From positions 434,001 through 498,000 of the forward strand of contig NZ_JAGA01000001.1 in assembly GCF_000526415.1 (NCBI RefSeq): DNA of 64,000 nucleotides, read 5' to 3'. The notes under the pieces are model-generated. The model searched no databases. It saw only the letters and a program-made list of their open reading frames with translations, and was not told where the DNA came from. This stretch comes from Kallotenue papyrolyticum (GTDB taxonomy: Bacteria > Chloroflexota > Chloroflexia > Chloroflexales > Kallotenuaceae). The position numbers and the translations under genes were made by a program. Below are positions 15,567 to 23,642 of the stretch, piece by piece. The stretch's first letter is position 1. The number at the start of each line of letters is the position of its first letter.

Positions 15567-18092
15567 GTGTCCGACCCGTTGCTTGGCCGTCGGCTCGGCA
15601 AATATGTGATCCAACAGGAGATTGGCCGCGGGGGCATGGCGCGGGTGTATCGCGCCCTGGACACCGTGCTGCAACGCCCCGTGGCGCTCAAAGTGCTGGC
15701 GCCCAGCCTGAGCGCCGATCCAGAGTTCGCGCGGCGCTTCGAGCGCGAGGCGATCACCGCCGCCAACCTGCGCCATCCCGCCATCGTCACGATCTTCGAT
15801 GTAGGCGAGGCCGAGGGCCTGCGCTACATCGCTATGGAATACATCGCCGGCCGCTCGCTGCACGATGTGCTGCAGGAGCGTGGCCGGCTGCCGCTGCCGC
15901 TGGCCACCGCGATCCTCGCGCCGATCGCCGAGGCGCTGGACTTCGCCCACGGCCACGGCATGATCCATCGCGACGTCAAGCCGCACAACATTCTGCTCGA
16001 CATCGACGGCCGCGTGCTGCTGACCGACTTCGGCATCGCCATCGATCCCGCGGCGGACGGCGAACGGCTGACGCGCACCGGCATGTTCATGGGCACGCCG
16101 GAGTATATCGCTCCCGAGCTGGCGCAGGGCCAGCCGCTCACCGGCAAAAGCGATCTCTATGCCCTGGGCGTGGTACTCTTCGAGATGCTGGCCGGGCGAC
16201 CACCCTTCCAGGGCAACACCGCGCAACTGATCATGGCGCATCTGACCCAAGCACCGCCCGCGATCACCGGCATCGATCCGGCACTGCCGCCGGAGCTGGA
16301 TCAGCTCTTTGCGCGGCTGCTGGCCAAGGACCCGGCCCAGCGGCTTGAGCGCGCCGGTAGCGTGGTGGAGGCGCTGCGCTTTATTCTGCGGCGCTATGGC
16401 CTGCCCCTCGCCGGGCGCGAGGAGATCGCCGCGCTAGCCCGCCCGCGCGATTCATCGGCCGGCCAGGCCACGGTAGCGATCGCGCGTCCGGCCACGCCGG
16501 CCAACCGGCCCCCCGCTTCAGCCGCGCCGCCGCCGGCCACGCCTTTTCCGATCGCCGATGTCTTCGGCGGGCATGGCGTCGCGCCCGGCGCCGGCGGAGG
16601 GAGCAGCAGCGGCGGCGCGCCACCGCTGGGCCCAACCCTGCCCATGCCCACGCCGCCCGGCGGCCTGCCGCGCGGCGGCCAGAGCGCCGGCCGCGCCACG
16701 ATCCGCCCGCCGGCCTACGGCGGCGATGATTTCATCCCGCCGCGCCTGCCGCCGCGTCGCGGCTATGCCGACAACGACACCTCGGGCGTGCCCTGGACCA
16801 TGCTGACCTTGGCCGCCATCGCCCTGGCGACCATCGCGCTGATCGTTCTGCTGGTGCGCGGCACCCTCAACGACCTGCTGGCCGGGCCGCAGCCCTCGCG
16901 CAATCCGTTCGAGGTCGTGCCCACCGACACGCCGCTGCCCACGCCCACGCTGCCGCCCACTGCTGCGATCGTGGTGCCAACCCTGGTGGGCACGCTGCTG
17001 CCGCAAACGCCGGAGGTCGTGCCCACCGACACGCCGGCGCTGCCCACCGACACGCCGGCGCTGCCCACCGACACGCCGGCGCTGCCCACCGACACGCCGG
17101 CGCTGCCCACCGACACGCCGGTGCTGCCCACCGACACGCCGGTGCTGCCCACCGAGACGGCCACGCCCGCGCCCACGGCCAGCGCCACAGCGACCGTCGG
17201 GCCGACGCCCACGCCCGGCCCGACCAGTACGCCGATCAGCGTGCCGACGGCGACGCCCTTCCCCACCGGCGTGCCCACGCCCATTGGCGCGGCGGGTCGG
17301 CTGCTCCTGATCGAGGACCTGACACTCATTGCCTACGACCTGAACAGCAGCACCAGCGCGACGCCCATTTCCGACACGCTGGAGACGCTGGGACCGCCCG
17401 CGCTCTCGCCCGACGGCCGCCGGCTGCTGGTAGACCGCATCGATCCGGCCAGCGGCCAGCGCCACCTGTTCCTGATCGATCGCGCCAGTGGTCAGACCCA
17501 GCGCCTGACCGACGACGCCGGCGAACACTTCCACCCCGCCTGGCGCGCCGACGGCAAGATGATCGTCTATGCCCTGCGCCGCAACGACCGCACCGACATC
17601 TGGACGCTGGACCTGGAAAGCGACCAAACGCGCCAGATCACCAACGGACCGGGCGACAGCCAGTATCCATCCTTCTCGCGCGACGGCACGCGCATCCTGT
17701 TTGAATCCAACCGCGACGGCGCCTGGGCGATCTACACCATCGACGCCGGCGGCGGACACCTGCAGCGCGTCACGCCGCCCGACGAGCGCGCCAAGCAACG
17801 CATGCCGCGCTGGTCACCCGATGGCCGCGAGATTGTGTTCGTCTCGGATCGCGACCGTGACGATGGCGGCTTCGACCTCTATGTGCAGAGCGAGGCGGAC
17901 GTTCAGCGGCTGGTTGCGCTGCCGCAGGGCTCGACCGGCGGACCGGCCTGGTCGCCCGACGGTCGGCTGATCGCCTTCCACAGCGATCAACAGGGCACGT
18001 TTGATATCTACATCATCGAGCGCGCCGGTGGTCAGCCCCGCGCGGTGCGCGCCACGCCCGCGAACGAACGCTGGCCGATCTGGGGACCCTGA
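15567..18092 (+). CDS. Transmembrane Ser/Thr protein kinase with extracytoplasmic beta-propeller
   Basis: 841 residues. The kinase domain (about 10-275) has [28 protein letters not shown], the DFG motif in TDFGIAI, and [10 protein letters not shown] Pro/Gly/Ala-rich juxtamembrane region leads to one membrane segment (about 409-431, [19 protein letters not shown]). An external linker contains tandem PTDTPAL repeats. The C-terminus is a TolB/PD40-type propeller with repeated SPDGRx[29 protein letters not shown] and SPDGRLIAF blades. It likely senses an envelope signal and phosphorylates cytosolic targets. The GTG at 15567 follows CAGGAG by 6 bases; an upstream in-frame ATG lacks an RBS. purE follows after 23 bases. 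Confidence 0.88.
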   Translation: MSDPLLGRRLGKYVIQQEIGRGGMARVYRALDTVLQRPVALKVLAPSLSADPEFARRFEREAITAANLRHPAIVTIFDVGEAEGLRYIAMEYIAGRSLHDVLQERGRLPLPLATAILAPIAEALDFAHGHGMIHRDVKPHNILLDIDGRVLLTDFGIAIDPAADGERLTRTGMFMGTPEYIAPELAQGQPLTGKSDLYALGVVLFEMLAGRPPFQGNTAQLIMAHLTQAPPAITGIDPALPPELDQLFARLLAKDPAQRLERAGSVVEALRFILRRYGLPLAGREEIAALARPRDSSAGQATVAIARPATPANRPPASAAPPPATPFPIADVFGGHGVAPGAGGGSSSGGAPPLGPTLPMPTPPGGLPRGGQSAGRATIRPPAYGGDDFIPPRLPPRRGYADNDTSGVPWTMLTLAAIALATIALIVLLVRGTLNDLLAGPQPSRNPFEVVPTDTPLPTPTLPPTAAIVVPTLVGTLLPQTPEVVPTDTPALPTDTPALPTDTPALPTDTPALPTDTPVLPTDTPVLPTETATPAPTASATATVGPTPTPGPTSTPISVPTATPFPTGVPTPIGAAGRLLLIEDLTLIAYDLNSSTSATPISDTLETLGPPALSPDGRRLLVDRIDPASGQRHLFLIDRASGQTQRLTDDAGEHFHPAWRADGKMIVYALRRNDRTDIWTLDLESDQTRQITNGPGDSQYPSFSRDGTRILFESNRDGAWAIYTIDAGGGHLQRVTPPDERAKQRMPRWSPDGREIVFVSDRDRDDGGFDLYVQSEADVQRLVALPQGSTGGPAWSPDGRLIAFHSDQQGTFDIYIIERAGGQPRAVRATPANERWPIWGP
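17022..17159 (+). repeat. 21-bp tandem repeat coding for the PTDTPAL linker
   Basis: Six full 21-bp units starting CCCACCGACACGCCGG (17022, 17043, 17064, 17085, 17106, 17127) and a partial seventh (17148). The last two full units carry a GCG-to-GTG change (Ala to Val). The repeat lies in frame within the kinase linker, so length changes would keep the frame. Confidence 0.9.
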
Positions 18093-18115
18093 CCGACGAC
18101 GCCAAGGATCACGCC

Positions 18116-18625
18116 ATGACACAGCAGACTCCACTGGTTGGCATTGTGATGGGCAGCGACTCGGACTTCGCCACCATGCGCGCGGCTGCCGAGGTTTGCG
18201 CCCACTTCGGCGTGCCCTACGAGGTGCGCGTAGTTTCGGCGCACCGCACGCCCGACGACATGGCCGAGTATGGGCGCAGCGCGCACACGCGCGGCCTGCG
18301 CGTGATCATTGCCGGCGCAGGCGGCGCGGCGCACTTGCCCGGCATGCTGGCAGCACACACGCCACTGCCGGTGATCGGCGTGCCGGTGCCGCTGGGCCAC
18401 CTACAGGGCCTGGACGCGCTGCTCTCGATCGTGCAGATGCCCGGCGGCGTGCCGGTCGCCACGGTCGCCATCGGCCAGGCGCGCAACGCCGGCCTACTGG
18501 CGGTGCAGATTCTGGCTACCGCCGACGAGCAGCTCCGCCAACGGCTGATCGCCTACAAACAGGAACTGGCCGCCGAATCGCGCGCCAAGAACGTTCGGCT
18601 CCAGGCCGCCCTGACCCAGCCCTAG
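18116..18625 (+). CDS. purE: N5-carboxyaminoimidazole ribonucleotide mutase
   Basis: Purine synthesis enzyme of 169 residues, normal for class I PurE. It has the signature GSDSDFATM near the N-terminus, [21 protein letters not shown] and the [15 protein letters not shown] segment. It starts 23 bases after the kinase stop, so they may be cotranscribed. purK is not adjacent. Other purine genes (purC, purM, purQ) occur 20 kb away on the other strand. Confidence 0.95.
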   Translation: MTQQTPLVGIVMGSDSDFATMRAAAEVCAHFGVPYEVRVVSAHRTPDDMAEYGRSAHTRGLRVIIAGAGGAAHLPGMLAAHTPLPVIGVPVPLGHLQGLDALLSIVQMPGGVPVATVAIGQARNAGLLAVQILATADEQLRQRLIAYKQELAAESRAKNVRLQAALTQP

Positions 18626-18670
18626 TCGGGCTCCCTCCACCGCGCCGGGCGGCGGTGCCCGGTCGGTCGC

Positions 18671-18687
18671 TTGTACAGGTCGTACAA
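18671..18687. promoter_or_regulatory. Inverted repeat TTGTAC-N5-GTACAA upstream of amtB
   Basis: A 17-bp dyad (TTGTACAGGTCGTACAA) lies in the purE-amtB gap. A TATAGT hexamer follows at 18744-18749 and could be the amtB -10. Position and symmetry suggest an operator or activator site for nitrogen control; the binding protein is unknown. Confidence 0.4.
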
Positions 18688-18787
18688 AGCGCCACCCATG
18701 CGATTTGGACTGCGTGACCGTAGCGCTCTGGCGGCACGCCCGCTATAGTGTGGGCCGTCAGGATCGCAAACGGAGATCGTTCCCCGG

Positions 18788-18821
18788 CGGCGCCGCCCCT
18801 ATCGATAGGGGCGGCGCTGCG
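18788..18821. promoter_or_regulatory. Long perfect palindrome in the amtB leader
   Basis: A 28-base perfect palindrome at 18791-18818 (arm GCGCCGCCCCTATC, centred on ATCGAT) can extend outward by a G-U and two further pairs to 18788-18821. It ends 23 bases before the amtB ATG. There is no T-run after it, so it is not a typical terminator. In RNA it would form a very stable hairpin just ahead of the ribosome binding site. Confidence 0.6.
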
Positions 18822-18844
18822 CACAGCAGGGAAAGGAGCATCGC

Positions 18845-20074
18845 ATGGAACCGATCAACGGCGCCGACACAGCCTGGGTGCTGACCTCGGCCGCGCTGGT
18901 GATGCTGATGACGCCCGGCCTGGCCCTCTTCTACGGCGGCCTGGTGCGCAGCAAGAATGTGCTCTCGACGATCATGCACAGCCTCTTCATCCTGGCGCTG
19001 ATCAGCGTGCAGTGGGTGCTGTGGGGCTACACGCTGGCCTTCGGGCCCGACAAGGGCGGCATCATCGGCGGGCTGGAGTGGCTGGGCCTCAACGGCGTGG
19101 GCGGGGAGCCCAACCCAACCTATGCCGCCACAATTCCGCATCTGGCCTTTATGGCCTACCAGATGATGTTTGCGATCATCACGCCGGCGCTGATCTCCGG
19201 TGCCTTCGCCGAGCGCAAGCGCTTCAAGTCCTTTGCGATCTTCTCGCTGCTGTGGGCGACGCTGGTGTACGCACCGGTGGCGCACTGGGTCTGGGCTGAC
19301 GGCGGCTGGATCCGCGCACTGGGCGCGCTCGACTTCGCCGGCGGCACGGTAGTGCACATCACCTCGGGCGTTTCGGCGCTGGTCTGCGCGCTGGTGCTGG
19401 GCAAGCGCCTGGGGCATGGCCAGGAGCCGATGGAGCCGCACAACGTGACCATGACCGTGCTGGGCACGGCGCTGCTGTGGTTCGGCTGGTTCGGCTTCAA
19501 CGCCGGCAGCGCACTGGGCGCCAACGCACTGGCCGTCAACGCCTTCGTCACCACCAACACCGCCGCGGCCATGGCGGCGCTGACCTGGATGACCGCGAGC
19601 TGGCTGTTCCACCGCCGACCCAGCGTGTTGGGCGCGACCGCCGGCGCAGTGGCCGGGCTGGTGGGCATCACGCCGGCAGCTGGCTTCGTCACGCCCATGG
19701 CCGCGATCATCATCGGCTTCGCCGCCGGCTTGGGCTGCTTCCTGACGGTTGAGTTCGTGGTGCGGCGGCGCGTGGACGACGCGCTGGATGTCTTCGGCGT
19801 CCACGGCGTCGGCGGAGCGATCGGCGCGCTGCTGACCGGTGTCTTCGCCACCACCGGCGTCAACGCGGCGGGCGCCAACGGCCTGCTCTACGGCAATCCG
19901 GCGCTGCTGGGTGTGCAGGCCATCGCCGTGATCGTGGTTGCCGCCTATGCCGCGCTGGTGACCTTCATCCTGCTCAAGGTGATCGATGCCGTGCTGGGCC
20001 TGCGCGTCACGCCCGAAGAGGAGCGCATCGGCCTGGATACTGCGCTGCACGGCGAGCCGGCCTACCAACTCTAA
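18845..20074 (+). CDS. amtB: Ammonium transporter
   Basis: Polytopic membrane channel for ammonium uptake; 409 residues with about eleven hydrophobic helices. It starts MEPINGADTAWVLTSAALVM and has the family blocks GLALFYGGLVRSKN, the first pore His in VVHITSGVSALVCALVLGKR, and FGWFGFNAGSALGAN. The second pore His is in DVFGVHGVGGAIGALLTG. GGAAAGGAG precedes the ATG. Instead of a glnK/glnB PII gene, a 45-residue membrane peptide follows after 45 bases. Confidence 0.96.
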   Translation: MEPINGADTAWVLTSAALVMLMTPGLALFYGGLVRSKNVLSTIMHSLFILALISVQWVLWGYTLAFGPDKGGIIGGLEWLGLNGVGGEPNPTYAATIPHLAFMAYQMMFAIITPALISGAFAERKRFKSFAIFSLLWATLVYAPVAHWVWADGGWIRALGALDFAGGTVVHITSGVSALVCALVLGKRLGHGQEPMEPHNVTMTVLGTALLWFGWFGFNAGSALGANALAVNAFVTTNTAAAMAALTWMTASWLFHRRPSVLGATAGAVAGLVGITPAAGFVTPMAAIIIGFAAGLGCFLTVEFVVRRRVDDALDVFGVHGVGGAIGALLTGVFATTGVNAAGANGLLYGNPALLGVQAIAVIVVAAYAALVTFILLKVIDAVLGLRVTPEEERIGLDTALHGEPAYQL

Positions 20075-20119
20075 ACGGTTGTGTGAGTCACGCGTTGAAG
20101 CTCTGACAGGAGGAAAACC

Positions 20120-20257
20120 ATGGAACTGCTGATCGCCCTGATGCTCTTCGTCGCGCTGATCGTCGCCTGGCTGCTGCTGCCGGGAAGCACCACCACGCGC
20201 ATGCCTGTCGGCCATGACACGCCCGCCGAGCGCGCCGCCGTCCAGCAACCGGCCTAG
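20120..20257 (+). CDS. 45-residue single-span membrane peptide downstream of amtB
   Basis: Begins MELLIALMLFVALIVAWLLL, a single hydrophobic helix, followed by a polar tail with PGSTTTRMPVGHDTPAERAA. AGGAGG lies 6 bases before the ATG. A strong terminator hairpin follows 36 bases after the stop, so amtB and this ORF form a closed unit. No known family is recognised. Its placement suggests an accessory subunit or regulator of AmtB, which is inference only. Confidence 0.65.
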   Translation: MELLIALMLFVALIVAWLLLPGSTTTRMPVGHDTPAERAAVQQPA

Positions 20258-20292
20258 CGCCGCGCGTCGAGAGAGCAGGAGCAGCCCACCAC

Positions 20293-20330
20293 CGCGCGGC
20301 CCGTCGGCAAAGGCGCCGACGGGCCGCGCG
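20293..20330 (+). terminator. Terminator of the amtB unit
   Basis: Perfect 16-bp stem (20293-20308 with 20315-20330; inner arm CCGTCGGC/GCCGACGG) and a 6-base loop AAAGGC. It is followed by CTTTCC. It lies between the membrane peptide and the lysine promoter. Confidence 0.8.
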
Positions 20331-20352
20331 CTTTCCGGTGTGGAACAGGCCC

Positions 20353-20381
20353 TTGACAAATGCGTCGTTGTGCGGTATGCT
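20353..20381 (+). promoter_or_regulatory. Promoter of the lysine operon
   Basis: Consensus -35 TTGACA (20353-20358), exact 17-base spacer, -10 TATGCT (20376-20381). Transcription should start near 20388, giving a leader of about 164 bases before the attenuator terminator ends. Confidence 0.8.
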
Positions 20382-20419
20382 TGCGCCCGGCACATACGCC
20401 GGAAGTGATAGCGACAGTT

Positions 20420-20482
20420 ATGGTTTACCGCAACGCCAAAAAAAGCGCCCCCAAAAAAGGCCGGACCAGCGGGTCTGGTTAG
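20420..20482 (+). CDS. Lysine leader peptide (20 residues, two Lys-Lys pairs)
   Basis: The ORF reads MVYRNAKKSAPKKG and then RTSGSG before TAG. Four of 20 codons are AAA, in tandem pairs at 20438-20443 and 20453-20458, although this genome is very GC-rich and its genes mostly use AAG. It begins about 32 bases after the predicted transcript start and its last codons and stop lie in the antiterminator arm. A GGAAG purine stretch (20401-20405) is the only SD-like signal and is somewhat distant. This is the expected form of a ribosome-stalling sensor of charged tRNA-Lys for the lysine genes that follow. Confidence 0.8.
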   Translation: MVYRNAKKSAPKKGRTSGSG

Positions 20483-20551
20483 GGCGCGCGCGCGTTGCTG
20501 AACACCTTCGCTTGACCGTACCGCCTGACCAGACCCTGGTCAGGCGGTTTT
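20464..20551 (+). promoter_or_regulatory. Ribosome-mediated transcription attenuator of the lysine operon
   Basis: Three mutually exclusive structures can be drawn. 1:2 is ACCAG/CTGGT (20465-20469 with 20475-20479). 2:3, the antiterminator, pairs 20471-20483 with 20524-20536: 13 pairs, one G-U. 3:4 is the terminator (20521-20532 with 20536-20547). Segment 2 covers the last three sense codons and the stop of the leader peptide. A ribosome stalled at the second Lys pair leaves segment 2 free to pair with 3, allowing readthrough. One that reaches the stop covers segment 2 and lets the terminator form. The pairing is seen in the sequence; the mechanism is inferred from known attenuators. Confidence 0.82.
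20521..20551 (+). terminator. Intrinsic terminator of the lysine attenuator
   Basis: Perfect 12-bp stem CCGCCTGACCAG / CTGGTCAGGCGG with loop ACC, followed by TTTTGT. It is the strongest canonical rho-independent terminator seen in the window and it lies ahead of, not behind, the lysine genes. Confidence 0.88.
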
Positions 20552-20590
20552 GTATGTTCGGCACACAGCATCCTGTTGGGAGGATCATCC

Positions 20591-20710
20591 ATGCTCAGCC
20601 TGAAATCGAAACGTCTGCTCGCCACCACCGGTCGGTTCGTCGGCGCGTCGCACCGCAGACTCAGGAGCAGACGTCATGGCTGGAGAGATTGGCAACGTCC
20701 GGATCGTTGA
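20591..20710 (+). CDS. Possible 39-residue upstream ORF overlapping the hcs start
   Basis: Preceded by GTTGGGAGGATCATCC, a better Shine-Dalgarno than that of hcs itself. It reads MLSLKSKRLLATTGRFVGAS and continues as an Arg-rich tail, stopping 35 bases inside hcs in a different frame. It could couple or compete with hcs translation, or be spurious. Its composition resembles no known family. Confidence 0.3.
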   Translation: MLSLKSKRLLATTGRFVGASHRRLRSRRHGWRDWQRPDR

Positions 20711-21872
20711 TTCAACCCTGCGCGAGGGCGAGCAATTCGCGCAGGCGCACTTCACCACGGCCCAAAAGCTGGAGATTGCCCGTCTGCTCGACGCCTTTGG
20801 CGTCGAGTACATCGAACACACCTCCCCGGTCGCTTCGCCGCAGAGCGAGCGCGACTTGCGCGCCCTGGTTGGACTGGGGCTGCGCGCCCGCATCCTGACG
20901 CACACCCGCTGCACGCTTGACGATGTGCGCCGTGCCGTTGATTGCGGCGTGCACGGTGTCAATCTGCTGTTTGCCACCTCGGAGCCGCTGCGCCGCGCCA
21001 GCCATGGCCGCACGCTGGATCAGATTCTGGAGCAGGCTGCCGCCTGCATCGCCTGGCTGCGCGAGGCCGGCGTGGAGGTACGCTTTTCGTGCGAAGATGC
21101 CTTCCGCAGCGATGTGGCCGACCTGTTGCGCATCTACAGCGCCGTGGACGCGCTGGGCGTTGATCGCGTCGGCATCGCCGACACGGTCGGCATTGCCACG
21201 CCGCGCCAGGTCGAGCGGCTGGTGAGCCATGTGCGCGCCGCGGTGCGCTGCGACATCGAATGGCACGGCCACAACGACGGCGGCTGCGCGATCGCCAATG
21301 CCTATGCCGCGCTGGAGGCCGGCGCGACCCACATCGACACCACCGTGCTGGGCATTGGCGAGCGCAACGGCATCGCCTCGCTCTCCGGGCTGATCGCACG
21401 GCTCTACCTGTCCGATCCGGCGCTGGTCGGCCGCTACCGCCTCGAACTGCTGCCGCGCCTGGATGCGCGCGTGGCTGAGATGCTGGGCATCGAGATCCCC
21501 TTCAACGCCTGCATCACCAGCCGCACCGCCTTCACGCACAAGGCCGGGCTGCACACCAACGCCGTGCTGCGCGATCCGCGCGCCTACGAGCCGCTCGATC
21601 CGGGCGTTTTCGGTTGCAGCCGCGCTGTGCTGCTGGGCCACCGCCTCACCGGCCGGCACGCCATCGCCCACCGCGCGCAGACGCTGGGCGTTACGTTGAG
21701 CGATGAGCAGCTCCAACGCATCACCCGCGAGATCAAGGCCCACGCCGATCAGCGCCCGCTCAGCGACGCGGAGGTAGATGCGCTGATCCTGGCGCTGGCC
21801 GAGGAGCGCCGCGCGCCGGCCAACCCCCATCCTGAAGCAACATCCTGGAGCACCGGAGGACTGCCCGCATGA
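20676..21872 (+). CDS. hcs: Homocitrate synthase
   Basis: First step of the alpha-aminoadipate route to lysine: condenses 2-oxoglutarate with acetyl-CoA. 398 residues, TIM-barrel DRE-TIM family. DSTLREGEQFAQAHF (LREGEQF, not the LRDGEQ of isopropylmalate synthases), EHTSPVASPQSERD and LTHTRC are homocitrate synthase signatures. Metal ligands are in WHGHNDGGCAIAN and the lid region carries FNACITSRTAFTHKAGLHTNAVL. AGGAG precedes ATG 20676. The stop overlaps the lysT start (ATGA). Expression should depend on the upstream attenuator; the enzyme is usually also inhibited by lysine. Confidence 0.94.
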   Translation: MAGEIGNVRIVDSTLREGEQFAQAHFTTAQKLEIARLLDAFGVEYIEHTSPVASPQSERDLRALVGLGLRARILTHTRCTLDDVRRAVDCGVHGVNLLFATSEPLRRASHGRTLDQILEQAAACIAWLREAGVEVRFSCEDAFRSDVADLLRIYSAVDALGVDRVGIADTVGIATPRQVERLVSHVRAAVRCDIEWHGHNDGGCAIANAYAALEAGATHIDTTVLGIGERNGIASLSGLIARLYLSDPALVGRYRLELLPRLDARVAEMLGIEIPFNACITSRTAFTHKAGLHTNAVLRDPRAYEPLDPGVFGCSRAVLLGHRLTGRHAIAHRAQTLGVTLSDEQLQRITREIKAHADQRPLSDAEVDALILALAEERRAPANPHPEATSWSTGGLPA

Positions 21873-23134
21873 GCCAGACACTTGCCGAACAGATCTTGTC
21901 GCAGACCGCCGGTCGGCCCGTGCGCGCCGGCGAGGTGATCACCACGCCCGTCGATCTGGCGATGGTGCATGACAGCATCGCGCCGAGCGTGATCCGCGTG
22001 CTGCACGAGGAGCTGGGCGCGGAACGGGTCTGGGACCCGGAGCGCATTGCGGTAGCGATCGACCATGTCGCGCCCGCGGCCACGGTGCAGACCGCCGAAC
22101 AGCAGAACCGGGTGCGCGCTTGGGTACGCGCGCAGGGTATTCGCCACTTTTTCGAGCAGGGGCGCGGCATCGCGCACCAGGTGCTGGTGGAAGAAGGTCT
22201 GGCGCAGCCCGGCATGCTGATCGTCGGCTCGGACTCACACTCCACCGCCTACGGCGCGGTGGCCGCCTTCGGCACCGGCATGGGCACCACCGACATGGCG
22301 CTGGCGCTGGCGACGGGCCGCACCTGGCTGCGCGTGCCCGAAACGATCCGCATCACGGCCCACGGCCGCTTGGGCTTCGGCGTCTCGGCCAAGGATGTCG
22401 CGCTCAAGCTGGCGCGTGAGCTGCGCGCCGATGGCGCGACCTACCAGGCGATTGAATACCACGGCTTCGACGACTTTTCGATCGGCGAGCGCATGACGCT
22501 GACGACCATGGCGATCGAGGTCGGCGCCAAGGCCGGCATTGTCGCGCCCACGGGCGCAGCCATGGCCGAGCGGCCCGTGCCGGCCTGGTTGCGCGTGCAG
22601 CCCGAGGCGCGCTACAGCCGCAGCCTGAGCATCGACCTGGAGCGGCTCGAACCGCAGATCGCCGTGCCGCACCAGGTCGATAACGTCGTCGATCTGGCCG
22701 AGCTAGGCCGCGTCGAGGTCACGGTGGTCTATCTGGGCACCTGCACCAACGGACGCTACGAGGATCTGGCCGCGGCGGCGCGGCTGCTGCGCGGTCGGCG
22801 CGTGCATCCGCGCGTGCGCATGCTGGTGGTGCCGGCCTCGCGCGATGCGCTGCAACAGGCCATCGCCGACGGCACACTGGCAACCCTGCTGGAGGCGGGC
22901 GCGGCATTGGGCACGCCCGGCTGCGGTGCCTGCATCGGACGACACATGGGCGTGCTCGGTCCCGGCGATGTCTGCCTGTTCACCGGCAACCGCAACTTCC
23001 GCGGACGCATGGGCAGTCCCGAGGCGCGCATCTACCTGGCCTCGCCTGAAGTCGCGGCAGCCACGGCCATCACCGGCTACATCACCGATCCGCGCGCGGT
23101 GCTGGACGACGCGCCGAGCGCAGTCGCAGCCTGA
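21869..23134 (+). CDS. lysT: Homoaconitase large subunit
   Basis: LeuC/aconitase-type 4Fe-4S hydro-lyase that, with the small subunit, converts homocitrate to homoisocitrate. 421 residues. VGSDSHSTAYGA is the family motif, and cluster cysteines occur in YLGTCTNGRYEDL and GCGACIGRHMG. The ATG overlaps the hcs stop by four bases, so the genes are translationally coupled. The length matches thermophile LysT/LeuC-2 type proteins. Context rather than sequence alone separates it from isopropylmalate isomerase. Confidence 0.92.
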   Translation: MSQTLAEQILSQTAGRPVRAGEVITTPVDLAMVHDSIAPSVIRVLHEELGAERVWDPERIAVAIDHVAPAATVQTAEQQNRVRAWVRAQGIRHFFEQGRGIAHQVLVEEGLAQPGMLIVGSDSHSTAYGAVAAFGTGMGTTDMALALATGRTWLRVPETIRITAHGRLGFGVSAKDVALKLARELRADGATYQAIEYHGFDDFSIGERMTLTTMAIEVGAKAGIVAPTGAAMAERPVPAWLRVQPEARYSRSLSIDLERLEPQIAVPHQVDNVVDLAELGRVEVTVVYLGTCTNGRYEDLAAAARLLRGRRVHPRVRMLVVPASRDALQQAIADGTLATLLEAGAALGTPGCGACIGRHMGVLGPGDVCLFTGNRNFRGRMGSPEARIYLASPEVAAATAITGYITDPRAVLDDAPSAVAA

Positions 23135-23147
23135 GAGGAGACGTCGT

Positions 23148-23642
23148 ATGAGTCGTGTCTGGCGCTTTGGCAACGATATCAACACCGATCAGATTGTGCC
23201 GGGGCGGTACGCGCCCTACATGACCGGCGAAGCTGAGCTACGCAAGTATCCGTTTATCGAGGCGCGACCCGATTTCGCGCCCAACGTGCAGCCGGGCGAC
23301 ATCATCGTGGCCGGGCGCAACTTCGGCTGCGGCTCGTCGCGCGAGTACGCGCCGCAGGCGCTCAAGCTGGTCGGCATCGGCGCGATCATCGCGCCAAGCT
23401 TTGCGCGCATCTTCTTCCGCAACGCGCTCAACCTGGGCATTCCGCTCTTCGAGGCCGATCTGACCTGGCTGGCCGACGGCACCGAGGTGACGCTCGATCG
23501 CGATCAGGGCCTGTTGCACACGCCGCAGGGCACGGTGCAGTTGCCACAGCCACCGGCCTGGATGCGCGAGGTCTGGGCTGCCGGCGGGATCGTGCCCTAT
23601 GTGCGGCGCTACGGACGCTTTCCCGGTGAGGCCGCGGCATGA
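23148..23642 (+). CDS. lysU: Homoaconitase small subunit
   Basis: 164-residue swivelling domain partner of LysT. It has DINTDQIVPGRY near the N-terminus and the substrate-selecting loop region GRNFGCGSSREYAPQALK, then SFARIFFRNALNLGIP. GAGAGGAG lies upstream of ATG 23148. The stop overlaps the start of the next gene (ATGA). Confidence 0.93.
   Translation: MSRVWRFGNDINTDQIVPGRYAPYMTGEAELRKYPFIEARPDFAPNVQPGDIIVAGRNFGCGSSREYAPQALKLVGIGAIIAPSFARIFFRNALNLGIPLFEADLTWLADGTEVTLDRDQGLLHTPQGTVQLPQPPAWMREVWAAGGIVPYVRRYGRFPGEAAA

Noticed and set aside
18758-20395. 545-codon minus-strand frame opposite amtB
   Set aside because: Antisense to a well-defined transporter; Gln/Arg/His-rich shadow.
20388-20675. 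Lysine riboswitch (L-box) in the lysine leader
   Set aside because: The leader is too short for the five-helix L-box and has none of its conserved stems; a Lys-codon leader peptide explains the structures better.
20676-21872. 2-isopropylmalate synthase (leuA) as identity of hcs
   Set aside because: LREGEQF and the SPVAS block are homocitrate synthase features, and lysW lies downstream.
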